From Sediminibacterium sp. (GTDB lineage Bacteria; Bacteroidota; Bacteroidia; Chitinophagales; Chitinophagaceae), in contig JAURIP010000126.1 of assembly GCA_030832695.1 (NCBI GenBank), positions 1 to 5,319 on the forward strand: 5,319 nucleotides of DNA, read 5' to 3'. The position numbers and the translations under genes are program-made. Under the pieces are notes generated by a model, which did no database searches, was not told the origin of the DNA, and saw only the letters and a program-made list of their open reading frames with translations. This document shows, piece by piece, positions 1-5,319 of this stretch (position 1 is its first letter; each line of letters opens with the position of its first letter).

Positions 1-113
1 ACAATGGACGCAGCAATAAATCCGAAAAGTTGAAGCAGCCTTACTTTAAGGGGTACTTCCACTTTATCAAACCTAAGTGTGTGGGTATTAAAGTGATATT
101 TAATTTTCTTCAT
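1..113 (-). CDS. M23-family metallopeptidase-like membrane protein, N-terminal fragment
   Basis: The reading frame opens at ATG (complement of 111-113) and stays open for 37 codons plus two bases to the window edge, so only the N-terminus is visible. An in-frame TGA lies at 122-120, and no other start codon lies between it and this ATG, which fixes the start. The peptide begins MKKIKYHFNTHTLRFDKVEV, a short basic cytoplasmic head. It then runs into a hydrophobic stretch (LLQLFGFIAASI, about residues 26-37) that looks like the start of a membrane anchor. From memory, this 'KxKYxxNxxTLxxxKVE' opening followed by one transmembrane helix is typical of Bacteroidota M23 (LytM-type) endopeptidases that cut peptidoglycan cross-links in the periplasm, and such genes are often divergent from alaS. 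The catalytic domain lies outside the window, so the family call rests on the N-terminus and context only. The leader has no Shine-Dalgarno motif. Confidence 0.7.
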   Translation of the reverse strand, partial: MKKIKYHFNTHTLRFDKVEVPLKVRLLQLFGFIAASI

Positions 114-165
114 TTGAATTCACCGATTATTTGGCAAGTATGGCCATAAAAAAGCCCCAATTCCT

Positions 166-173
166 TACCTTTG
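166..173 (+). promoter_or_regulatory. candidate -7 box for alaS (TACCTTTG)
   Basis: TACCTTTG matches the Bacteroidota sigma-70-type -7 consensus TAnnTTTG exactly. It would place the transcription start near 178-180 and give alaS a leader of about 60 nt. The -33 element is poor: the nearest TTTG (130-133) is 32 nt upstream, beyond the usual spacing of roughly 17-23 nt. A weaker alternative, TAGCTTTT at 201-208, would give a leader of about 26 nt. Which of the two is used cannot be settled from sequence. Confidence 0.35.
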
Positions 174-194
174 AGGTCATTAAAAAAAGCATTA

Positions 195-202
195 CAAATA
201 TA
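195..202 (-). promoter_or_regulatory. candidate -7 box for the leftward M23-like gene (TATATTTG)
   Basis: On the minus strand this reads TATATTTG, an exact TAnnTTTG match. Transcription would start near 188-190 and leave a leader of about 75 nt before the ATG at 113. No clear TTG lies at the expected -33 distance (around 220-226 on the plus strand), so support is the -7 motif and its position only. It overlaps the alternative alaS -7 candidate on the other strand. Confidence 0.3.
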
Positions 203-238
203 GCTTTTTAAGATGAACACTGCTTAAAATTCACCGAC

Positions 239-2932
239 ATGATGACCAGTTCAGAAATAAGACAACAGTTTTTAGATTTTTTTGCTTCTAAAGGCCATGC
301 AATAGTGCCCTCCGCTCCTATTGTAGTCAAGAACGATCCTACCTTATTGTTTACCAATGCGGGAATGAATCAATTCAAAGATTATTTTTTAGGCAACCAA
401 GTGCCAAGTCATACACGTATTGCAGACACGCAGAAATGTTTACGCGTAAGTGGTAAGCACAACGATTTAGAGGAAGTAGGTGTGGATACCTATCATCACA
501 CGATGTTTGAAATGTTGGGGAACTGGAGTTTTGGCGATTATTTTAAAGGCGAAGCAATTGAATGGAGTTGGGAATTATTAACCAAAGTATATGGCATTGA
601 CCCAGCTAAATTATATGTTAGTGTTTTTGAAGGGGATGCTTCCGAAAATTTGCCAGCCTCGAGAGAGGCTTTAATGCATTGGAAAAAATGGGTATCTGAG
701 GACAAGATAATTTATGGCAATAAAAAAGATAATTTTTGGGAAATGGGTGACACTGGACCTTGTGGCCCATGCAGTGAAATACATGTAGACATGCGTTCTG
801 ATGAGGAGATTGCAAAAGTACCCGGCCGTGATTTAGTCAACATGGATCACCCACAGGTGATTGAAATTTGGAACAATGTATTCATACAGTACAATCGAAA
901 AAAAGATGGCAGCCTGGAAGCGCTCCCAAATAAGCATGTGGATACAGGTATGGGATTTGAAAGATTAGTAAGGGTCATTCAAAATAAAAAAAGCAATTAC
1001 GATTCTGATGTATTTACTGGAACGATTGATGCAGTAGCAAAAATCACCGGCAAACAATATGATTTTAGTGGGAGCAAACAAGCCATTGCATTTCGAGTTT
1101 TAGCTGACCACATTAGAGCCATTGCATTTACGATTGCCGACGGTCAATTGCCCGCAAATACTGGTGCAGGTTATGTAATCAGAAGAATTTTAAGAAGAGC
1201 AGTACGTTATTATTATTCCTACTTGGATTATAAGCAACCCTTATTACACCAACTGATGCCCTTATTGGCAAAACAATTTGAGCAAGTATTTCCTGAATTA
1301 ACCGCACAATTAGATTTTGTAACTAAAGTAGTAAAAGAAGAAGAGGAAGGATTTTTAAGAACATTAGAAAAAGGATTAAAACGAATAGATGATATTGTAA
1401 AAACGCATTCAAAAGGAGCGACTATTGAAGGAAAATTAGTTTTTGAGTTATTTGACACTTTTGGCTTCCCGGTAGATTTAACCAGGTTAATTGCAAGTGA
1501 AAATGATTTATTGGTGGATGAAGCAGGTTTTGAAAAAGAAATGTTGCAACAAAAAAACAGAAGCCGTGCGGCTACCGCCATTGACACTGGCGATTGGATA
1601 CAAGTAACGGAAGATGCCGAAACTAAGTTTGTTGGTTACACGCAGATGGAAACAAATAGTACCATTATTAAATACCGTCATGTAAAAGCAAAAGGGAAGG
1701 AAGCTTATCAATGGGTATTGAGCGAGACGCCTTTTTATGCAGAAAGCGGCGGACAAGTAGGTGATTGCGGTACATTAACCTTTGAAGATGGTACCACATT
1801 GCAGGTAACGGATACCAAAAAAGAAAATAATCTTTTTATTCATTTTACAGATACTATTCCAAATGTAATTGGAGAAAAAGTAAAAGCACAGGTGGCAATT
1901 ACGCAACGAAAAAATACCACCCTTCACCACTCTGCTACCCATTTATTACATGCAGCCTTAAGAAATGTATTGGGAAAGCATGTTGCACAAAAAGGTAGTT
2001 TGGTGAATGCAGAACAATTACGTTTTGACTTTTCTCATTTTGCTAAAATGACCCCAGAAGAAATAAATGCAGTCACTGTTTTAGTCAATGAAAAAATAAA
2101 AGCAAATATCCCAGTCGTTATTAATGAGATGGATAAGGCGGATGCCATCCAATTAGGTGCCATGGCTTTATTTGGAGAAAAATACGGAGACAAAGTTCGT
2201 GTAGTTGTGATGGATCCCAACTATTCCATTGAGTTATGCGGTGGAACACATGTTGGTCACACAGGCGAGATTGGTCACTTTATTTTAAAGGCGGAAGCTT
2301 CTGTTGCAGCAGGTGTAAGAAGAATTGAAGGGGTGGTGGGCGAAGCTGCGGAACTATTTTTAACCGAAGTCAAAGAAAAATTACACAAACAAATTGTTCA
2401 ATTAACTGAAGCATGTGATGGTATTGCTACAAAAATAAATTTCCAATTTAAAGCACCTGATTGGAATGAAAATACAAGCACAGATGTATTAAATGATACC
2501 ATAGTTTCATTGCAAACGAGTCAAAAAGAATTATCCAAAAAATTGGAAAGTCAGGAAGCTTTATTAGTCAATGAATTGTTTGAAAAATATAGTACTGCAT
2601 TTGTTGCAGTGAATGGTATACAATTTTTAGGAATACAACTACAATTGGGCAGTGCAGATCATTTGAAAAAATTAGCACAACAACTTGGTACATTACACGC
2701 TAATTCGGTAGTTGTATTGACCAGTAAAGTGGCCGATAAAGCAAATGTAGTTTTAGCAATTAGTGAATCCCTAGTCAACCAAAAAAACTGGCAGGCGCCT
2801 CAAATCATCAAGGAAAAAATTGCCCCATTAATTAAAGGTGGTGGCGGTGGTCAAAAAACCATTGCAAGCGCAGGCGGACAGGATAACACACAGCTCGATC
2901 AAGTCATTGCAGTAATAAAAGCCATGCTATAA
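239..2932 (+). CDS. alaS: alanine--tRNA ligase (alanyl-tRNA synthetase)
   Basis: This cytoplasmic class II synthetase uses ATP to charge tRNA(Ala) with alanine and hydrolyses mischarged Ser- and Gly-tRNA(Ala). All 897 residues are present, close to the 876 of the E. coli enzyme. The N-terminus (SSEIRQQFLDFFASKGH) opens the catalytic domain. Class II landmarks follow: HTMFEMLGNWSFGDYF (87-102), GDTGPCGPCSEI (170-181) and the motif-3 region HVDTGMGFERL (233-243). The tRNA-recognition region includes RRILRRAVRY (315-324). The editing domain carries both halves of its zinc site, HxxxH (His564, His568) and CxxxH (Cys667, His671 in ELCGGTH), with LFGEKYGD (644-651) between them. A coiled segment near 755-780 leads to the C-Ala domain, with the glycine-rich KGGGGGQKTIASAGG (866-880). 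An in-frame TAA at 209-211 excludes an earlier start; ATG 239 or the adjacent ATG 242 could initiate. There is no Shine-Dalgarno motif. No key residue is missing. A terminator follows 22 bp after the stop. Confidence 0.98.
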   Translation: MMTSSEIRQQFLDFFASKGHAIVPSAPIVVKNDPTLLFTNAGMNQFKDYFLGNQVPSHTRIADTQKCLRVSGKHNDLEEVGVDTYHHTMFEMLGNWSFGDYFKGEAIEWSWELLTKVYGIDPAKLYVSVFEGDASENLPASREALMHWKKWVSEDKIIYGNKKDNFWEMGDTGPCGPCSEIHVDMRSDEEIAKVPGRDLVNMDHPQVIEIWNNVFIQYNRKKDGSLEALPNKHVDTGMGFERLVRVIQNKKSNYDSDVFTGTIDAVAKITGKQYDFSGSKQAIAFRVLADHIRAIAFTIADGQLPANTGAGYVIRRILRRAVRYYYSYLDYKQPLLHQLMPLLAKQFEQVFPELTAQLDFVTKVVKEEEEGFLRTLEKGLKRIDDIVKTHSKGATIEGKLVFELFDTFGFPVDLTRLIASENDLLVDEAGFEKEMLQQKNRSRAATAIDTGDWIQVTEDAETKFVGYTQMETNSTIIKYRHVKAKGKEAYQWVLSETPFYAESGGQVGDCGTLTFEDGTTLQVTDTKKENNLFIHFTDTIPNVIGEKVKAQVAITQRKNTTLHHSATHLLHAALRNVLGKHVAQKGSLVNAEQLRFDFSHFAKMTPEEINAVTVLVNEKIKANIPVVINEMDKADAIQLGAMALFGEKYGDKVRVVVMDPNYSIELCGGTHVGHTGEIGHFILKAEASVAAGVRRIEGVVGEAAELFLTEVKEKLHKQIVQLTEACDGIATKINFQFKAPDWNENTSTDVLNDTIVSLQTSQKELSKKLESQEALLVNELFEKYSTAFVAVNGIQFLGIQLQLGSADHLKKLAQQLGTLHANSVVVLTSKVADKANVVLAISESLVNQKNWQAPQIIKEKIAPLIKGGGGGQKTIASAGGQDNTQLDQVIAVIKAML

Positions 2933-2954
2933 ATTAACTATCTATTTAATAATC

Positions 2955-2986
2955 AAAGCCTTATCAAAACCTGATAGGGCTTTTTT
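2955..2986 (+). terminator. rho-independent terminator of alaS
   Basis: AAAGCCTTATCA (2955-2966) pairs with TGATAGGGCTTT (2972-2983) as a 12-bp stem with a single G-U wobble and a five-base AAACC loop. A run of six T ends at 2986. It begins 22 bp after the alaS stop codon, which fits termination of a monocistronic alaS message. Confidence 0.9.
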
Positions 2987-3001
2987 GGAGAGAAGGTTGG
3001 G

Positions 3002-3052
3002 TACGAAAATTTTCAAATTGACTAAAATTTAACATTTGCGAATTGTTTCGTA
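3002..3052. repeat. short inverted repeat upstream of the plug/PDZ gene
   Basis: TACGAAA (3002-3008) and its exact complement TTTCGTA (3046-3052) are separated by 37 nt. The left arm runs into the 10-bp palindrome GAAAATTTTC (3005-3014). The right arm starts directly after the TTG of the proposed -33 element (3043-3045). This could be an operator, but seven-base arms in AT-rich DNA also occur by chance. Confidence 0.25.
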
Positions 3053-3075
3053 GTTAATTAAATTCCCTACATTTG
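3043..3075 (+). promoter_or_regulatory. promoter of the plug/PDZ gene (-33 TTG, -7 TACATTTG)
   Basis: TTG at 3043-3045 and TACATTTG at 3068-3075 are separated by 22 nt, matching the Bacteroidota arrangement TTG-N(17-23)-TAnnTTTG. Transcription would start near 3080-3082 and leave a leader of about 28 nt, A/T-rich and without a Shine-Dalgarno motif. This is the best-formed promoter in the window. Its position just after the alaS terminator supports independent transcription. Confidence 0.6.
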
Positions 3076-3109
3076 CTTTAGAAATATATCTATACTTAAA
3101 CATAAAAAT

Positions 3110-4465
3110 ATGATCAAGCAAGTAAGCAGTTTTTTAATGGTGTGTGTAATTGCACAAATAAGTTTTGCGCAAACTAGTACAAATGAAAACTTAAAATTAG
3201 ATCTTAGAAAGCCAACCGTTGTTGTTGTAAAAGGTAATCCGAAGGATACTAGCATTGCGGTAAAAGGTGAAACGCCGTTATACATTGTGGATGGCAAAGA
3301 AATTAAAAACATCAATGAAATTTCCCCCAATGATATTGAAAAAATAGATGTTTTAAAAGGAGTATCTGCCACCAAACTATATGGTAAAAAAGGGGCAAAG
3401 GGCGTAGTAGTGATTACGACTAAAAAGAATGCTAAAGCAAGTAAGGATAATAAAGATCAAAAAGAAGTTACTGTAACTGTGCGGACGCAAGAAGGTAGAA
3501 TATTGAAAAACGACAAAGAAGATAAAAAAGAAAACGATGCTATTACTGAGGAGCGAGTAAATGTATTAATTGATGGCGATAAAATTATCATCAATGGTGA
3601 GGAAGTAGGCGAAAATGATCCTAGAATCAATGGGCAAGGCAAAAATGGCGTGATTTTAAAAAGAATCATGACACCTCGTGGAAATAGTAAAGAAAATAAA
3701 ATAGTGGAGGGTAAGCCATTGGATTTGAATATAGATGATGTTTTATCTTTCGCAACACCTGCTCAAAGCAACGCAGCTTTTTTAGGTGTGATATCAGAAG
3801 AAAATGAATTAGGTGCTAAAATAAACGAAGTAAGCGAGGGAAGTCCAGCAGCAAAAGCAGGTCTTAAGAAGGATGATATTATTACTAATGTTAATGACGA
3901 AAAAATTACAGGACCAAAAGATTTGTATGAGGCTATTGGCAGATACAAGCCATCAGATAAAGTACAAATTAGTATTTTAAAAAATGGTGCTAAAACAAAA
4001 TTGACTGCCGAACTAGAAAAAAATAAAGCCCAATCATTTAGTTATAGTATGCCTAATCAAGGGATGACTATTGAACCTAACTGGGAGCCCAATACACCTA
4101 GAGGCAGGGGTAATAATGGAACGCAAAGATTTGGATTCGAACTACCTCAAATGCCAGAATTAAATAATTTTTTTGGCAATATTGAAAAACCAAAATTAGG
4201 CATCAGTGTGGAAGATGTTGAAGAAAACGAAGGTGTGAAAATTTCATCCGTGAGTGAAAATTCACCAGCTGCAAAAGCCGGGCTAAAAGAAGATGATATT
4301 ATCACAGAAGTGAATGATAAAAAAGTAAAAGATGTGGATGGTATTAAGCCTATTATTAAAGGGGCCACAGAAGGCACCGTATTCAAATTTAATATTACAA
4401 GAAATGGTAAAAAAACCGTGATTGAAGTGAAAATTCCAAAGAAGCTTAAAACAGCCGATTTATAA
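3110..4465 (+). CDS. secreted protein: short SusC-like plug segment plus two PDZ domains
   Basis: The 451-residue protein begins with a Sec signal peptide (residues 1-20, hydrophobic SFLMVCVIAQISF, probable cut at FA|Q). There is no lipobox, because the only early cysteine follows LMV. Residues 55-106 (from TPLYIVDGKEI through VLKGVSATKLYG to KGVVVITTKK) match the C-terminal half of a SusC/RagA TonB-receptor plug, but no beta-barrel follows. A charged Lys/Glu/Asp-rich stretch (104-150) leads to VNVLIDGDKIIINGEEV (150-166), resembling a segment I recall from other Bacteroidota PDZ proteins. PDZ1 spans about 222-303 (loop FLGV, core SPAAKAGLKKDDIITNVND). PDZ2 spans about 361-446 (loop KLGI, core SPAAKAGLKEDDIITEVND). 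Between them lies a Pro/Asn/Gly-rich linker (309-350). I see no protease triad, no C-terminal sorting domain and no transmembrane helix after the signal peptide. It probably acts in the periplasm or at the envelope as a protein-binding adaptor; its partner is unknown. Flanking promoter and terminators make it monocistronic. Confidence 0.9.
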   Translation: MIKQVSSFLMVCVIAQISFAQTSTNENLKLDLRKPTVVVVKGNPKDTSIAVKGETPLYIVDGKEIKNINEISPNDIEKIDVLKGVSATKLYGKKGAKGVVVITTKKNAKASKDNKDQKEVTVTVRTQEGRILKNDKEDKKENDAITEERVNVLIDGDKIIINGEEVGENDPRINGQGKNGVILKRIMTPRGNSKENKIVEGKPLDLNIDDVLSFATPAQSNAAFLGVISEENELGAKINEVSEGSPAAKAGLKKDDIITNVNDEKITGPKDLYEAIGRYKPSDKVQISILKNGAKTKLTAELEKNKAQSFSYSMPNQGMTIEPNWEPNTPRGRGNNGTQRFGFELPQMPELNNFFGNIEKPKLGISVEDVEENEGVKISSVSENSPAAKAGLKEDDIITEVNDKKVKDVDGIKPIIKGATEGTVFKFNITRNGKKTVIEVKIPKKLKTADL

Positions 4466-4491
4466 GGAAGCGCTAATAACCTTATTACCTT

Positions 4492-4538
4492 CGCCCTGTC
4501 TATTTCTGAATATTCAGATTAAGACGGGGCGTTTTTTT
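4492..4538 (+). terminator. rho-independent terminator of the plug/PDZ gene
   Basis: CGCCCTGTCT (4492-4501) pairs with AGACGGGGCG (4522-4531) as a 10-bp stem with one G-U wobble, followed by seven T (4532-4538). The 20-nt loop contains the palindrome TCTGAATATTCAGA (4505-4518), which can form a smaller hairpin stacked inside the first. It starts 26 bp after the stop codon and separates this gene from gatB. Confidence 0.9.
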
Positions 4539-4574
4539 AGGGTATTTAAACTAAAATTAAGCCCCAAATAATTG

Positions 4575-4582
4575 TACTTTTG
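4575..4582 (+). promoter_or_regulatory. candidate -7 box for gatB (TACTTTTG), close to the start codon
   Basis: TACTTTTG is an exact TAnnTTTG match that ends only four bases before the gatB ATG. By the usual geometry, transcription would start at or within a few bases of the start codon. No TTG is found at the expected -33 position (about 4549-4558, AACTAAAATT), so the assignment rests on the -7 motif and on the terminator just upstream, which implies that gatB needs its own promoter. Confidence 0.45.
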
Positions 4583-4586
4583 CTAC

Positions 4587-5319
4587 ATGGGTATTGCGGA
4601 AAAATATGAAGCTGTTATCGGATTAGAGATTCATGCACAATTAGCAACACAAAGCAAGTTGTTTTGTGGAGATGCCGCTTCTTTTGGCGCCGAACCCAAT
4701 ACGCATATTAGCCCAATCACCATGGGCCATCCAGGAACCTTACCTAAAACAAATGTAAAAGCAGTTGAATACGCAATTAAACTAGGTATTGCTTGTGGTT
4801 CTCGTATTGAAAATAATAATTATTTTGCGCGCAAAAATTATTTTTATCCTGACTTACCCAAGGGCTATCAAATCACGCAACATACCACACCCATTTGTGT
4901 GGGAGGTGCCATTACGATTAAAGGAGAAGCGGGCGATAAAATAGTACAGCTAAATAGAATTCATTTGGAGGAAGATGCTGGCAAAAGTATTCATGATATT
5001 TCTGAACTAGACACTTATATTGATTTAAATAGAGCAGGTACTCCCTTAGTTGAAATGGTAACAGAACCCTGCATTCATTCTGCACAAGATGCTTTTTTGT
5101 TTGTTTCTGAAGTTCGTCGTTTGGTAAGATGGATGGGTGTTTGTGATGGTAATATGGAAGAAGGTAGTTTAAGATGTGATGCAAATATTTCCATTAGGTT
5201 GAAAGGGGATACGAAATTGGGCACCAGGGTAGAAGTCAAAAATTTAAACTCAATACGAAATATAAAAAAAGCGATTGAGTTTGAAATTGACAGATTAATT
5301 CAAATTACAGAAACAGGCG
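4587..5319 (+). CDS. gatB: Asp-tRNA(Asn)/Glu-tRNA(Gln) amidotransferase subunit B, N-terminal half
   Basis: GatB is the kinase and tRNA-binding subunit of the cytoplasmic GatCAB complex. It phosphorylates the carboxylate of misacylated Glu-tRNA(Gln) or Asp-tRNA(Asn), which is then amidated with ammonia from GatA. The frame is open for 244 codons to the window edge, roughly half of the usual length near 480 residues. Family motifs appear in order: GLEIH (12-16, containing metal-site Glu and His), FARKNYFYPDLPKGYQITQ (80-98), HLEEDAGK (126-133), DLNRAGTPLVE (146-156), EEGSLRCDANIS (191-202) and VEVKNLNS (215-222). The region that carries paired CxxC zinc ligands in many GatBs has only Cys27, with FGAEPNTHISPITMGHPGTLP-type sequence as in zinc-less forms such as the S. 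aureus protein. An in-frame TAA lies at 4569-4571, and ATG 4587 is the only ATG before the conserved core. TTG 4572 is a less likely start. There is no Shine-Dalgarno motif. Confidence 0.97.
   Translation, partial: MGIAEKYEAVIGLEIHAQLATQSKLFCGDAASFGAEPNTHISPITMGHPGTLPKTNVKAVEYAIKLGIACGSRIENNNYFARKNYFYPDLPKGYQITQHTTPICVGGAITIKGEAGDKIVQLNRIHLEEDAGKSIHDISELDTYIDLNRAGTPLVEMVTEPCIHSAQDAFLFVSEVRRLVRWMGVCDGNMEEGSLRCDANISIRLKGDTKLGTRVEVKNLNSIRNIKKAIEFEIDRLIQITETG

Noticed and set aside
144..158. GGGGCTTTTTT on the minus strand, resembling the end of a terminator
   Set aside because: No complementary GCCCC-type arm lies within reach upstream on that strand, and it falls between the candidate promoter and start of the leftward gene, so no stem can form.
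167..177. ACCTTTGAGGT, a 4-bp inverted repeat around the candidate alaS -7 box
   Set aside because: Four-base arms around a three-base centre are too short to claim as an operator or hairpin.
1228..1756. Two overlapping minus-strand open frames of 119 and 82 codons inside alaS
   Set aside because: They lie entirely opposite a conserved synthetase gene, and their translations are low-complexity, Ser/Phe/Asn-rich products of the antisense of a Lys/Glu-rich protein. They have no recognisable domain.
3031..3038. TAACATTTG considered as an extra -7 box upstream of the plug/PDZ gene
   Set aside because: The spacing is TA-N3-TTTG rather than TA-N2-TTTG, and a correctly spaced box with a -33 partner lies further downstream at 3068-3075.
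3067..3375. Minus-strand 102-codon frame opposite the start of the plug/PDZ gene
   Set aside because: It is antisense to a gene with a convincing signal peptide, domains and promoter. The hydrophobic translation is what antisense of charged codons gives.
4475..4488. TAATAACCTTATTA hairpin just before the terminator
   Set aside because: It has a six-base, all A/T stem with a two-base loop, which is unlikely to be stable. It adds nothing to the strong terminator that follows.
4918..5184. Minus-strand 88-codon frame opposite gatB
   Set aside because: It lies opposite highly conserved GatB motifs and shows no family resemblance, so it is an antisense shadow.

Overview
The window reads as ordinary core chromosome of an AT-rich member of the Bacteroidota. 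A Chitinophagales/Chitinophagaceae-type organism is my best guess, from general feel rather than any decisive marker. The phylum call rests on three things seen in the sequence. No start codon is preceded by a Shine-Dalgarno motif, and the leaders are A/T-rich instead. Several intergenic regions carry the Bacteroidota -7 promoter motif TAnnTTTG. One gene encodes a SusC-type 'LYxVDG...DIEKIxVLKG.SAT.LYG..GAKGVVxITTK' plug signature, which is almost confined to this phylum.

Layout. Positions 1-113 (minus strand) hold the first 37 codons of a gene that runs off the left edge; its N-terminus resembles the membrane-anchored M23 peptidases of Bacteroidota. A 125-bp divergent intergenic region (114-238) with promoter-like motifs on both strands separates it from alaS (239-2932, plus), a full-length alanyl-tRNA synthetase with intact catalytic, editing and C-Ala regions. 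alaS ends in a strong rho-independent terminator (2955-2986). A recognisable promoter (3043-3075) then precedes a 451-residue secreted protein (3110-4465) that joins a short TonB-plug-like segment to two PDZ domains. This gene also ends in a strong terminator (4492-4538). Finally gatB (4587 to the right edge, plus) encodes the first 244 residues of the Asp/Glu-tRNA amidotransferase subunit B; a -7 motif sits so close to its ATG that the transcript may be leaderless.

Functionally, alaS and gatB both serve tRNA charging, but each gene appears to be its own transcription unit because a terminator lies between each neighbouring pair. The M23-like and plug/PDZ proteins are envelope proteins with no evident link to translation. 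There is no RNA gene, mobile element, CRISPR array or sign of recent transfer. I do not see a new multi-gene system. The least conventional item is the plug-like/tandem-PDZ protein, which has no outer-membrane barrel and no protease domain.
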